This document shows positions 27,979-36,715 of a stretch of 64,000 bases of DNA, one piece after another; position 1 is the stretch's first letter; every line of letters begins with the position of its first letter. Both the position numbers and the translations under genes were made by a program. The stretch comes from an uncultured Bacteroidales bacterium (GTDB lineage: Bacteria; Bacteroidota; Bacteroidia; Bacteroidales; Muribaculaceae): assembly GCA_902777835.1 (NCBI GenBank), contig CACYVC010000004.1, forward strand, positions 58,848 through 122,847, given 5' to 3'. The notes beneath the pieces were generated by a model that was given only the letters and a program-made list of their open reading frames with translations, searched no databases and was not told where the DNA came from.

Positions 27979-29525
27979 GGAACATATTATGTTTAATAAT
28001 CCTTTTTATCGTTGTGGGTTGCTCTCATGAGCAGTCCCACAACGACTTGTTGACTAAAGCCGAGCAGATTGTGTTCACTCAGCCCGACTCGGTGGTGGGA
28101 ATGCTCGCTCCAAGCTGGAACGACACAACAATGAATGAGGCCGATCGAGCACTCTTTGGTCTTCTTTACACCGAAGCCCTTCACCGTAGCGGACTCTATA
28201 TTGGTTCTGACTCGCTAATAAAGGCAAGCAGGGAGTATTTCAAGCTACATGGCGACAACAAACACCTTGCCCGAGCACTGCTGCATCATGGAATTATCCT
28301 ATATCAGCAGCAACAAACACGCGAGGGCATTTTGGCTATGAAAAAAGCAGAGCAAATGGCTGGCAGCCTGAATAAACCCGATTTTGACTGGTATCTCTAT
28401 TCGGTGCTAGGCGACGTGTGCGACAATGTGGGAGACTACATACTCACATTACGCTATTACAAGCAAGCTTTGAAAGCAGCTCAGCAAGTTGACAATAAGC
28501 AGTGGATAGTGCAGACTCTTAACAACATCGCCTCAACATTTGATGTGTTAGGCGAGAACGACAGTCTAAAATACTATTTAGAACAAGCCAAGCCTCTTGC
28601 CGTCAGCACCCAAGGCGATGTGCGAGCCAACTATCTCGTCAATAACGCCAGCTATCTGATGAAGACAGGAAAGAAAGATGAAGCTAAGCGTTTACTGAAC
28701 GAATCAATGCATATATCTCCTACCGACCGAGGGGATAAACTCCTGGCCGACATCTATGTGCAGGAAGGTGATACGGCGTCGGCAATAATGCAATGGTACA
28801 GGCTAACCACTTCGCTTTCGCCCGATGTCGCCATCCAGTCCCACCAGCTGTTAATAGAACACCTGAAAAGGCAGGGCGACATGGTGAACGCGGCAGAGTA
28901 TAGCCAACGACTCAACGAGGTGTATCGCGGTCTGTACGAGCGCAAAGATGCCGCTGGCATAGTTGACATGATGACACAATTTGACGAGCAGGTGAAAGAG
29001 CGCAAGCAATATAAGACAGTTATTGCCATGCTTACCGCCATCATATTCTTAATGATAGCATCGGCTATTATTATATGGTACAGTCGCCGTCGCATCGACA
29101 GACTTAATGCCCGTTTTGCCGAAAGCCAGCAGCAATATAACCTGACGCGTTCCGAACTAACACAGATGCGACGACAGAAGGAGCGAGAGCTACGCGAGAA
29201 TACCTTGCAGATGAAGGAGACTGTTTCGCGACTGCATGCGTCGGCCAACAAAGGGCAGCCAGCTGCCGATGAGGACGCCAACGAACTTGCGCAGCTATCT
29301 TATGCACAAAACCCCAAATTGCGTGAGTTGCTATCTATGTTGAATTCAAAAGAACAGATGGTGTGCCTGCTCACTATCCATAATTTCCTGCCCACCGAAA
29401 TCGCAACGTTGACAATCTCCACGCCACAGGCCATCACCAACACCCGTGTGCGCCTGCTCAAGAAACTCTTTGGCGAGACTGGCGGAGCCAAGGATTTCGA
29501 CAACGCCATCAGAGAAGTGCTTTAA
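27975..29525 (+). CDS. Membrane-tethered TPR regulator with LuxR-like C-terminus
   Basis: 516 residues from the ATG at 27975 (MRNILCLIILFIVVGC), a lipoprotein-type signal with Cys16; the longer open frame upstream overlaps the tonB-domain gene. Residues about 20-340 are TPR-like helices (LLHHGIILYQQQQTREGIL, YYKQALKAAQQ). A transmembrane helix (about 354-376, ending WYSRRR) and a coiled coil follow. The C-terminal PTEIATLTISTPQAITNTR then LLKKLFG resembles the helix-turn-helix of LuxR/GerE-like domains. The layout suggests a sensor with periplasmic TPRs and a cytoplasmic DNA-binding end. If the lipobox is used the topology needs checking. It is translationally coupled (ATGA) to the TonB-domain gene. 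Confidence 0.75.
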   Translation: MRNILCLIILFIVVGCSHEQSHNDLLTKAEQIVFTQPDSVVGMLAPSWNDTTMNEADRALFGLLYTEALHRSGLYIGSDSLIKASREYFKLHGDNKHLARALLHHGIILYQQQQTREGILAMKKAEQMAGSLNKPDFDWYLYSVLGDVCDNVGDYILTLRYYKQALKAAQQVDNKQWIVQTLNNIASTFDVLGENDSLKYYLEQAKPLAVSTQGDVRANYLVNNASYLMKTGKKDEAKRLLNESMHISPTDRGDKLLADIYVQEGDTASAIMQWYRLTTSLSPDVAIQSHQLLIEHLKRQGDMVNAAEYSQRLNEVYRGLYERKDAAGIVDMMTQFDEQVKERKQYKTVIAMLTAIIFLMIASAIIIWYSRRRIDRLNARFAESQQQYNLTRSELTQMRRQKERELRENTLQMKETVSRLHASANKGQPAADEDANELAQLSYAQNPKLRELLSMLNSKEQMVCLLTIHNFLPTEIATLTISTPQAITNTRVRLLKKLFGETGGAKDFDNAIREVL

Positions 29526-29577
29526 ATCAGAAAACAATTTGCTAAAGTTGCCAAACAATGAAAAACGATGAAAAACA

Positions 29578-29608
29578 ATTGTGTGAATATATATTTTTTG
29601 TATATTTG
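29578..29608 (+). promoter_or_regulatory. Promoter of the coiled-coil protein gene
   Basis: ATTG (29578-29581), 19-nt spacer, TATATTTG (29601-29608, exact -7). Start near 29615. Confidence 0.55.
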
Positions 29609-29652
29609 CACGTTGAATAATTAGAACAATAACTTTTAAAACTTTTATAATC

Positions 29653-30060
29653 ATGAAGAAATTAGCATTATTGGCAGCAATGATTTTTGCATTTGCTGTG
29701 GGAGCTAACGCTATGACTCCCAAAGACAACCTCGAGCAACTCTCAAAGGACACCAAGGCAAAGACCGAAGCGATGAAGAAGTATAACGACGCTCTCAAAG
29801 ACGAGGTAAAAGCCAAGAAAGACGTTGAGAAAGCTCAAAAGAAAATCACTGATGCAGACAAAAACCTCGAAAAGGCACAGCAGAAAGTAAAAGATGCTGA
29901 AAACAAGGTGAAAGATGCACAAAAGAAGGCCGAGAACGCCCGCAACGACTACAACAAAGCCGTTGATAAAGCCAATAAGGCCCAGCAGAAGACAATGGAG
30001 ATGAAACGCATCCTCGACCAGATGGACGGCATCATCGTCAACGATGGATATAACCATTGA
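29653..30060 (+). CDS. Small secreted coiled-coil protein
   Basis: 135 residues. Signal peptide about 1-20 (ends GANA). Residues 30-120 are almost entirely charged helix rich in Lys, Glu, Asp, Ala and Asn with heptad-like repeats (KDVEKAQKKITDADKNLEKA, QQKVKDAENKVKDAQKKAEN). It is likely a periplasmic coiled coil, perhaps a spacer or envelope-binding protein, with similarity in style to Lpp-like or alanine/lysine-rich histone-like proteins. It has its own promoter and a strong terminator, and the short leader suggests high expression. No function can be assigned. Confidence 0.75.
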   Translation: MKKLALLAAMIFAFAVGANAMTPKDNLEQLSKDTKAKTEAMKKYNDALKDEVKAKKDVEKAQKKITDADKNLEKAQQKVKDAENKVKDAQKKAENARNDYNKAVDKANKAQQKTMEMKRILDQMDGIIVNDGYNH

Positions 30061-30078
30061 TTACTGTCTTACGATTAC

Positions 30079-30117
30079 AAAAATCGACCCGCATAACACA
30101 ATGCAGGTCGATTTTTT
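30079..30117 (+). terminator. Terminator of the coiled-coil gene
   Basis: Stem AAAAATCGACC / GGTCGATTTTTT with an inner GCAT/ATGC pairing, ending in T. Confidence 0.85.
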
Positions 30118-30170
30118 GCGTTATAACATTTTTTATGAATAATGGGCAAGTGATTGTGGCAGAAAAACAG

Positions 30171-30178
30171 TAACTTTG
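30171..30178 (+). promoter_or_regulatory. -7 element upstream of the NamZ-like gene
   Basis: TAACTTTG, exact to TAnnTTTG, with start predicted near 30185. This excludes the upstream TTG codon at 30176 as a start codon and supports the ATG at 30200. No clear -33 element. Confidence 0.45.
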
Positions 30179-30199
30179 TTGAGTGAAATCACTTCAATC

Positions 30200-31417
30200 A
30201 TGAAGAACTTAAAACTATTATTTATTTTACTTTTTGTCAGCGTCTTAACATGTAAAGCGCAGGTAACAACTTGTGACGAGACATGCGCGACTTCCCTACC
30301 ACCAGAGATGGTAGTGGTGGGTGCTGAGCGCACTGCTGAATACTTGCCGCTACTCAAGGGCAAGCGCATCGCGTTGCTGAGCAACCAAACGGGCGTAGTG
30401 GGCTACTTTCACGACAAGCACACCCTTGACCTTATGCTAGAGATGGGACTTAACGTCACCACCATTTTCTCGCCCGAGCACGGCTTCCGTGGCAAGGCCG
30501 ACGCTGGCGAGCACGTGAAAAGCAGCGTAGATGAGAAGACTGGCATCCCCATAGCCTCGCTTTATGAAGGCAAAAGCCGTATGCCCAGCAAAAAGACAAT
30601 GGACCGCTTCGATGTCATCGTCACCGACATCCAAGACGTGGGTCTGCGATTCTATACCTATTATATAACTATGGTCAACATGATGGATGCCGCTGCTGCC
30701 TACGACAAGGAGTTTGTGGTCTTTGACCGCCCCAACCCCAACGGCATGACAGTTGACGGTCCCATACTCGACATGAACCTAAAAAGCGGTGTGGGGTGGC
30801 TGCCCATCACAACCGTTCACGGTATGACTATGGGAGAAATAGCGTTGATGACCAACGGCGAAGGCTGGCTCAAAGACGGCAAGAAGGTGAAACTCACCGT
30901 GATTCCCTGCAAGAACTACACGCACCAAACGCGTTATAAACTGCCTATAGCACCATCGCCCAACCTGCCCAATATGCTATCGATATACCTCTACCCTTCC
31001 ACTTGCTACTTCGAAGGCACGCCAGTGAGCCTGGGCCGCGGCACCGACTGGCCTTTCCAAGTCTATGGCCACCCCGACATGAAAGGTTATGACTTCTCGT
31101 TCACACCCACCAGCCGTCCAGGTGCCAAGACACCACCGCAGATGGACAAACTGTGCCATGGAGTAGACCTCCATAATCTCAATGCAGAAGAGGTGATAGC
31201 ACAAGGCATGAATCTCGAGTACGTGATTGATGCCTACAACAATCTCAAGATTGGCGACAAGTTCTTCACGCCATTCTTCGACAAACTCGCTGGACGCACC
31301 TACATCCGCGAGATGATACAGGCCGGCAAAAGCGCTGCCGAAATCAGAGCATGCTGGCAAGACGACGTGAAACGCTTCAAAGAGCAGCGCCGTCCCTATC
31401 TCCTCTACCCAGAATAA
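30200..31417 (+). CDS. namZ: NamZ-like exo-beta-N-acetylmuramidase (DUF1343)
   Basis: 405 residues from the ATG at 30200; the signal peptide ends CKAQ. It shows the DUF1343/YbbC (GH171) features: KGKRIALLSNQTGVV, TIFSPEHGFRGKADAGE, DIQDVGLRFYTYY, VFDRPNPNG, TTVHGMTMGEIA, and SPNLPNMLSIYLYPSTCYFEGT. In Bacillus and Tannerella this family removes terminal MurNAc from peptidoglycan fragments. Here it is exported and would act on cell-wall pieces in the periplasm. It stands alone; no MurNAc kinase or transporter gene is adjacent. Confidence 0.85.
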   Translation: MKNLKLLFILLFVSVLTCKAQVTTCDETCATSLPPEMVVVGAERTAEYLPLLKGKRIALLSNQTGVVGYFHDKHTLDLMLEMGLNVTTIFSPEHGFRGKADAGEHVKSSVDEKTGIPIASLYEGKSRMPSKKTMDRFDVIVTDIQDVGLRFYTYYITMVNMMDAAAAYDKEFVVFDRPNPNGMTVDGPILDMNLKSGVGWLPITTVHGMTMGEIALMTNGEGWLKDGKKVKLTVIPCKNYTHQTRYKLPIAPSPNLPNMLSIYLYPSTCYFEGTPVSLGRGTDWPFQVYGHPDMKGYDFSFTPTSRPGAKTPPQMDKLCHGVDLHNLNAEEVIAQGMNLEYVIDAYNNLKIGDKFFTPFFDKLAGRTYIREMIQAGKSAAEIRACWQDDVKRFKEQRRPYLLYPE

Positions 31418-31436
31418 ATTCGCTTCTTGTTACGCC

Positions 31437-31457
31437 TGTTGCGTTGTCAACGCAACA
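31437..31457. promoter_or_regulatory. 21-bp perfect palindrome, copy 1
   Basis: TGTTGCGTTG-T-CAACGCAACA: 10-bp arms around one base, in the gap between namZ and the secreted protein gene at 31502. The 17-bp core recurs at 33937-33953. It is a candidate operator or small hairpin. Confidence 0.5.
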
Positions 31458-31501
31458 AAATACCCCTTCAAAATTCAGAATAAACAACTAACCCCATTGA
31501 T

Positions 31502-32416
31502 ATGAAACGATTAGTAAACACATTTACAGCTCTTTTACTCATGTTTTCTGGACTCATGACCATAAGTGCCAATGATGAATTGAAAACGAAATATGTACCC
31601 ACCGCCAAAGATATGGAGGAATTTTCACAAAAACTCATTGAACTTGAGAGCAATGAACTTTCAACGTTTAACGATATTAAAGATTATATCAAGCAAGTAG
31701 AAAACTATGCTATGGAATATTACCATGGCAACAAATCGTCGATGAGCAAGAGGGATGTGGCATCCTTGGCGCTTCGTGATGTGCAACAATACGCCGATAA
31801 GATCAAGGCTGATGGCTCAACACGCGACATGATGGAGTGCGGCATTCTTTATACCGTCATCTTTCACTACAATACATATCTCAACTCCGATGAACTGAGT
31901 GGTCAAATATACCTGCCCGTTGTGAGCGCGGTGATGCACGAGGTTGAAACATGGCAAAAACTTGAGAACACGTTAACTGACTATTACGCATACTCCGCAT
32001 TTATGGAGAGCCAAGGCGGCTCAATGGCAAACATAGTTGCTACGGGCAGCGCTTGGAACATTGCCGAGGCACGCTATAAAGACACAAATATGCTGCTGAA
32101 TGCAGGAATTGCCGATGGCGCCAGGAGTTTCCCTATGATAGATGAAATCAAAAGAAATGCCAACGAAACAGTGAATTTCCTCATCTCTACAGCAAAAGAT
32201 TTGCTCGATTGCGAAAACGATTTCAAAGAGAGCACATATTATAAAGAAGTATCTAAAGGCCTCACCGAGGCTTGCGATAACCTCAAAACCGACATGGAAG
32301 CATGGATTATCGCAAGATTAAGTGTCGTGGGATGCTTAGAAGAACGAAGCATTGGCATAGACGCAACATTCAAACTGCTCACTCAAATAAAGAAAATAGG
32401 GACGCCTGAACAATAA
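31502..32416 (+). CDS. Secreted protein of unknown function
   Basis: 304 residues with a signal peptide (1-23, ends ISAN). The rest looks mainly helical (KYVPTAKDMEEFSQKLIELE, KDYIKQVENYAMEYYHG). It contains a central segment with Gly and Ser (FMESQGGSMANIVATGSAWN). No membrane anchor beyond the signal and no motif I recognise. It lies between two copies of the palindrome, with the sodium symporter gene 47 nt downstream. Confidence 0.65.
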   Translation: MKRLVNTFTALLLMFSGLMTISANDELKTKYVPTAKDMEEFSQKLIELESNELSTFNDIKDYIKQVENYAMEYYHGNKSSMSKRDVASLALRDVQQYADKIKADGSTRDMMECGILYTVIFHYNTYLNSDELSGQIYLPVVSAVMHEVETWQKLENTLTDYYAYSAFMESQGGSMANIVATGSAWNIAEARYKDTNMLLNAGIADGARSFPMIDEIKRNANETVNFLISTAKDLLDCENDFKESTYYKEVSKGLTEACDNLKTDMEAWIIARLSVVGCLEERSIGIDATFKLLTQIKKIGTPEQ

Positions 32417-32463
32417 TAGTGGTGGCTCACTTATCACTTAACACTTAAAACTTAGCACTTTCA

Positions 32464-33924
32464 ATGACAAAACCTTGGATTATCATTGCCACGATAGTTG
32501 GCTATTTTATTTTACTATTCTTAATCTCGTGGTTTGCTACCCGCAAGAGCGACAGCAAGGACGCGCTCACGGGGGGCAACAAAGCGCAGTGGTTCCTCGT
32601 GGCTATCGCCATGATAGGAGCCCCCATTTCAGGAGTTACTTTCATCTCGGTGCCTGGCATGGTGCTCAGCAAGGGGTTCAGCTACCTGCAGATGGTGCTC
32701 GGTTTCCTTGTGGGCTACTTTGTGATTGCTTACGTCCTAATTCCGCTATTTTACAAGCGCCATTTAGTGTCGATTTATGGCTACCTTGAGGAGCGCTTCG
32801 GAAGTGACACCCACAAGACTGGTGCCTGGTTCTTTTTTATCAGCAAGATGCTCGGAGCCGCTGTGCGTTTCTATGTGGTGTGCGTGACTCTGCAACTGCT
32901 GGTGTTTGACTCGCTTGGCATTCCATTTATCCTGAACGTGGTAGTCACCACTGCCCTTATCTTCCTCTACACTCTGCAAGGCGGTGTGAAGACGGTGATA
33001 TGGACCGACACCCTTAAGAGTTTCTGCCTTGTAGGCAGCGTAGTTCTGTGCATCTACTTTATTGCAAAGGGTTTAGGCTACGACTTCGGCGAAATGTGCA
33101 AAGCGGTGGCTGGTGACGAGAGTTCACGCATATTCTTCTTTGATAATCCCAAAGAAGGCACCTTCTTCTGGAAGCAGTTTGTTGCCGGTATCTTCATGGC
33201 AATTGCCATGACTGGCCTCGACCAGGACATGATGCAGCGCACCCTCGCCAGTCCCAATGCCAAGGAATCGCAGAAGGGCATGATTGTGAGCGGTGTAATA
33301 CAAATCTTCGTGATTGCTCTCTTCCTTATCTTGGGAACGCTACTCTCTATGTATGCCAAGTCAAAAGGCATGGCATTGCCCGAGAAGAGCGATGAACTCT
33401 TTGGCTCAGTAATCTGGAGCGACGGCATCCCAGTAATAGCAGGCATATTCTTTATCATCGGACTTATTGCCGCAGCCTACTCAGCTGCCGGCTCAGCCCT
33501 CACCTCATTGACGACTTCTTTCACTGTAGATATTCTCAGTGCCAACAAGAAACAAGACGAGAAAAAACTTTCCTCAACCCGCAAACTCGTCCACGTGGCA
33601 ATGGCAGTGTGCATGGGCATTGTGATTATCGTGTTCTACTTCTTAAGCAACAGCGACGCCATCAGCGCAGTCTATTCAATCGCCAGCTACACTTACGGTC
33701 CTATCCTTGGCCTCTTTGCCTACGGCATGATGTGCAAAACGGGTGTCAAGGACAAGATGGTGCCTATAGTGTGCATTGCAGCACCAATCCTGAGCTGGTT
33801 TATCCAGTATTGGCTCAAACAGCAATTTGACTACACCATAGGCTTCGAGCTGCTGCTGCTCAATGCCGCCCTCACCATGCTTGGTCTATTCATTTTCAAA
33901 AAGAGCACTACCACCACTAAATAA
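32464..33924 (+). CDS. Sodium:solute symporter family protein
   Basis: 486 residues with about 13 hydrophobic segments, the layout of the SSS (SLC5-like, LeuT-fold) family. The Na+-coupled region is recognisable: GAPISGVTFISVPG, YLEERFGSDTHKTGAWFF, TLQGGVKTVIWTDTL (typical of SSS members), TGLDQDMMQRTLASPNAKESQKG, and AAYSAAGSALTSLTTSF. It imports a small solute with Na+ across the inner membrane; the substrate cannot be predicted. The upstream spacer contains ACACTTAAAACTTAG sequence. The Na+ gradient could be linked to the membrane pyrophosphatase elsewhere in the window. Confidence 0.88.
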   Translation: MTKPWIIIATIVGYFILLFLISWFATRKSDSKDALTGGNKAQWFLVAIAMIGAPISGVTFISVPGMVLSKGFSYLQMVLGFLVGYFVIAYVLIPLFYKRHLVSIYGYLEERFGSDTHKTGAWFFFISKMLGAAVRFYVVCVTLQLLVFDSLGIPFILNVVVTTALIFLYTLQGGVKTVIWTDTLKSFCLVGSVVLCIYFIAKGLGYDFGEMCKAVAGDESSRIFFFDNPKEGTFFWKQFVAGIFMAIAMTGLDQDMMQRTLASPNAKESQKGMIVSGVIQIFVIALFLILGTLLSMYAKSKGMALPEKSDELFGSVIWSDGIPVIAGIFFIIGLIAAAYSAAGSALTSLTTSFTVDILSANKKQDEKKLSSTRKLVHVAMAVCMGIVIIVFYFLSNSDAISAVYSIASYTYGPILGLFAYGMMCKTGVKDKMVPIVCIAAPILSWFIQYWLKQQFDYTIGFELLLLNAALTMLGLFIFKKSTTTTK

Positions 33925-33936
33925 TAGTTTTGTATG

Positions 33937-33953
33937 TTGCGTTGTCAACGCAA
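33937..33953. promoter_or_regulatory. 17-bp perfect palindrome, copy 2
   Basis: TTGCGTTG-T-CAACGCAA, identical to the core of the palindrome at 31437-31457, 24 nt upstream of the WYL regulator start. Candidate autoregulatory operator. Confidence 0.5.
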
Positions 33954-33976
33954 TATTCTTAACTAACAACTGACAA

Positions 33977-34903
33977 ATGGCTAAAAACCTAATCGCAAAA
34001 TACATCTGGATGGTCGATACCATTGAGCGGCATGGCGCAATCACGCGCGAGCGGCTCAACCAGTTGTGGATGCAGAGCGAGTTCAGTAATGGCAACCCCT
34101 TGCCGCGACGCTCGTTTTACAATTACCGCAACGGCATTGCCGACACACTGGGCATCGATATAGAGTTCAACCAATCGACCTACGAATACTATATCGCTCA
34201 CGACGGCACCGACACCGCCAACCGACGCATGCAGTGGTTGCTCGACTCCATGTCGATTAGCGGCATGGTAAGCAGCTCATCCGACCTGTCGTCACGCATT
34301 CTACTCGAATATGTGCCCTCGGCACGCGAGTTCCTGCCCATGATTATAGATGCCATGCGCCAAAACCTGCGCATCAAGTTCAGCTACAAGAGTTACATGC
34401 GCGCCAATCAGCAGAACGGCATCATCATCGAGCCCTATTTTGTCAAGATTTTCAACCAGCTGTGGTACGTGATTGGCTACAACACTGCCGACAAGAAAAT
34501 CAAGACCTATTCGCTTGACCGTATGTCTAATGTGAATATCACCGATGACAAATTTGAGATGCCAGAAGACTTTGTCCCCGAAGAGTTCTTTGCCGACTGC
34601 TACGGCATCACCACCAATCAGGCCGAGCCCAAGCGCATTGCTATCAAGGCCGAGCCCACACAGGCCAAATACCTCAGGGCGCTGCCGCTGCACCCTTCGC
34701 AACAGGAGGAGCTGCACGACAACTACTCAATTTTCCGCTACAAGATGCGCAACACCTATGATCTGCGCGAACGACTACTCTCTCACGGTAGCAGCATCGA
34801 GATCCTCGAGCCGCCAGAGCTGAAGGCACAAATTGTTGACGAGATGAAAAAGGCCCTCGAGAACTACAGTAAAGCTAAAACATCAAAAAAATCTAGCAAT
34901 TAG
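33977..34903 (+). CDS. WYL-domain transcriptional regulator
   Basis: 308 residues. The N-terminal part (about 1-80) looks like a winged helix (ITRERLNQLW, LPRRSFYNYRNGIAD). The C-terminal part (about 120-230) is a WYL domain: IEPYFVKIFNQLWYVIGYN carries the WYx motif, followed by KIKTYSLDRMSNV. WYL proteins bind ligands or nucleic acid and often control defence or stress genes. A perfect palindrome sits just upstream and again 2.5 kb away, before the secreted protein/symporter pair, which fits local control by this protein (inference). The C-terminus resembles a WCX extension. Confidence 0.85.
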   Translation: MAKNLIAKYIWMVDTIERHGAITRERLNQLWMQSEFSNGNPLPRRSFYNYRNGIADTLGIDIEFNQSTYEYYIAHDGTDTANRRMQWLLDSMSISGMVSSSSDLSSRILLEYVPSAREFLPMIIDAMRQNLRIKFSYKSYMRANQQNGIIIEPYFVKIFNQLWYVIGYNTADKKIKTYSLDRMSNVNITDDKFEMPEDFVPEEFFADCYGITTNQAEPKRIAIKAEPTQAKYLRALPLHPSQQEELHDNYSIFRYKMRNTYDLRERLLSHGSSIEILEPPELKAQIVDEMKKALENYSKAKTSKKSSN

Positions 34904-34948
34904 CATAAATTCATATCTATGGGCAATATTTTTACCCATATCACATAT

Positions 34949-34956
34949 TAACTTTG
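34949..34956 (+). promoter_or_regulatory. -7 element upstream of bcp
   Basis: TAACTTTG, exact to TAnnTTTG, start near 34963 and ATG at 34980. No -33 TTTG at the right distance; a short hairpin (TATGGG/CCCATA) lies just upstream at 34918-34940. Confidence 0.4.
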
Positions 34957-34979
34957 CAACATCAAAATTTTACAACATC

Positions 34980-35435
34980 ATGAAGATTGGAGATAAAATA
35001 CCCGAGATTCTGGGCACCGATGCTCAGGGCAACGTGATTAAAGCGAGCGACTTTGCAGGTAAGAAACTTGTGATATATTTCTACCCTAAGGACAACACTC
35101 CTGGTTGCACCGCCGAGGCGTGCAGCATTAGCGAAGGCTATGGCAAGCTCCTCAAAGCGGGCTTCGCTATCGTGGGCGTGAGCAAGGACAGCGCCGCTTC
35201 TCACGAGAAATTTGCTGCCAAGTACAACCTCCCCTTCCCACTCATCGCCGACGTGGACCTCACACTAAACCAGGCCTTCGGAGTGTGGCAGGAGAAGAAG
35301 ATGGCAGGCCGCACCTACATGGGCACCGTTCGCACCACCTTCATCACCGACGAGCAAGGCATAATCACCCACATCATCAATAAGGTGAATACCAAAGACA
35401 GCGCCAACCAAATTTTAGCGCTTTTTGCTGAGTAA
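34980..35435 (+). CDS. bcp: Thioredoxin-dependent thiol peroxidase, Bcp/PrxQ type
   Basis: 151 residues. It reduces hydrogen peroxide and organic peroxides using thioredoxin. The peroxidatic Cys is in YPKDNTPGCTAEACSI, with the resolving Cys five residues later (CTAEAC) as in PrxQ. FAGKKLVIYFYPKD, VGVSKDSAASHEKF and RTTFITDEQG are typical. Cytoplasmic, normal length. It lies 48 nt upstream of recA on the same strand, and may be read through into it. Confidence 0.93.
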   Translation: MKIGDKIPEILGTDAQGNVIKASDFAGKKLVIYFYPKDNTPGCTAEACSISEGYGKLLKAGFAIVGVSKDSAASHEKFAAKYNLPFPLIADVDLTLNQAFGVWQEKKMAGRTYMGTVRTTFITDEQGIITHIINKVNTKDSANQILALFAE

Positions 35436-35483
35436 GATTGAAATTAGAGAAAATATTCAAAATAACAAAAATAAAATACTATT

Positions 35484-36539
35484 ATGAACGAAGACATTTT
35501 CAACAATGAAGAGGCTATGGAGCAGCCACAGCGCATAGCCCCTTCTCCTGAGAAGCTCAAAGCCCTGCAAGTGGCTATGGACAAGATCGACAAGACCTAT
35601 GGCCGCGGCTCTATCATGAAACTCGGCGACGAGAATATCGAGAATGTAGAAGTGATACCCACTGGGTCAATTGGCCTCAACTATGCACTTGGTGTGGGAG
35701 GATATCCCCGTGGACGCATCATCGAGATCTATGGCCCAGAATCAAGTGGTAAGACCACGCTCGCTATCCACGCCATAGCCGAGGCTCAGAAAGCTGGCGG
35801 CATTGCCGCTATCATCGACGCCGAGCACGCCTTCGACCGCTTCTATGCCGAGTCGTTGGGGGTTGACGTCAACAACCTTTGGATTGCTCAACCCGATAAT
35901 GGCGAACAAGCCCTCGAGATTGCCGACCAGCTCATACGCTCATCGGCAGTAGATATCGTGGTGATTGACTCGGTAGCCGCACTCACCCCAAAGGCCGAGA
36001 TCGAAGGCGAGATGGGCGAGAGCAAGATGGGCCTGCAGGCTCGACTCATGTCACAGGCACTGCGCAAGCTCACCGCTACCATCTCTAAGACCAACACCAC
36101 CTGCATCTTCATCAACCAGCTGCGCGAGAAATTAGGTGTTATGTTCGGCAACCCCGAGACCACCACTGGTGGCAACGCCCTCAAATTCTATGCTTCGGTG
36201 CGCATCGACATCCGCCGCATTGGCCAACTCAAAGACGGCGAGCAGGTGATTGGCAACCTCACACGCGTCAAAGTTGTGAAAAACAAGGTGGCACCACCAT
36301 TCCGCAAGGCAGAGTTTGAGATTCTCTTCGGCAAGGGCATCTCACGCACCGGCGAGATTCTCGACCTTGGTATTCAGTTTGGCATTATCAACAAGAGCGG
36401 CGCATGGCTCTCCTACGAAGGCACCAAGTTCCAGGGCCGCGACAACGCCAAGCAGATGATAGAGGACAACCCCGAGCTCGCCGAAGAGCTTGAAGCAAAA
36501 ATCTTTGAAGCCATGAAAAACCCCACCGCCAAGAAGTAA
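35484..36539 (+). CDS. recA: Recombinase RecA
   Basis: 351 residues. RecA polymerises on single-stranded DNA, pairs homologous strands and triggers LexA self-cleavage. Walker A is [11 protein letters not shown], Walker B is [12 protein letters not shown], loop L1 is [20 protein letters not shown], and loop L2 has [22 protein letters not shown]. The N-terminal extension is slightly longer than in E. coli, as usual in Bacteroidales. No SOS box was recognised upstream. A strong terminator follows. Confidence 0.97.
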   Translation: MNEDIFNNEEAMEQPQRIAPSPEKLKALQVAMDKIDKTYGRGSIMKLGDENIENVEVIPTGSIGLNYALGVGGYPRGRIIEIYGPESSGKTTLAIHAIAEAQKAGGIAAIIDAEHAFDRFYAESLGVDVNNLWIAQPDNGEQALEIADQLIRSSAVDIVVIDSVAALTPKAEIEGEMGESKMGLQARLMSQALRKLTATISKTNTTCIFINQLREKLGVMFGNPETTTGGNALKFYASVRIDIRRIGQLKDGEQVIGNLTRVKVVKNKVAPPFRKAEFEILFGKGISRTGEILDLGIQFGIINKSGAWLSYEGTKFQGRDNAKQMIEDNPELAEELEAKIFEAMKNPTAKK

Positions 36540-36574
36540 CAAGCTTCTAAGGTTAGTCTCTGTTTCGAAACACC

Positions 36575-36620
36575 AATGCGGTGCGAGCCACACTTCAGGC
36601 CACGCACCGCATTTCGTTTT
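36575..36620 (+). terminator. Terminator of recA
   Basis: Stem AATGCGGTGCG / CGCACCGCATT (11 bp), 17-nt loop, followed by TCGTTTT. Confidence 0.75.
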
Positions 36621-36667
36621 CCTCTGTAACAATTTTGCGAGACTCACACCCGCAATAGTGTTCTATA

Positions 36668-36704
36668 AAAAAGAAGCACCCATTTTGTGATGAGTGCTTC
36701 TTTA
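36668..36704 (-). terminator. Terminator after the SLC45-like transporter gene
   Basis: Minus-strand stem AAAGAAGCAC / GTGCTTCTTT followed by TTTATA; A-rich on the other side, so it may act in both directions between the convergent genes. Confidence 0.7.
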
Positions 36705-36715
36705 TAGGTTAAGTG

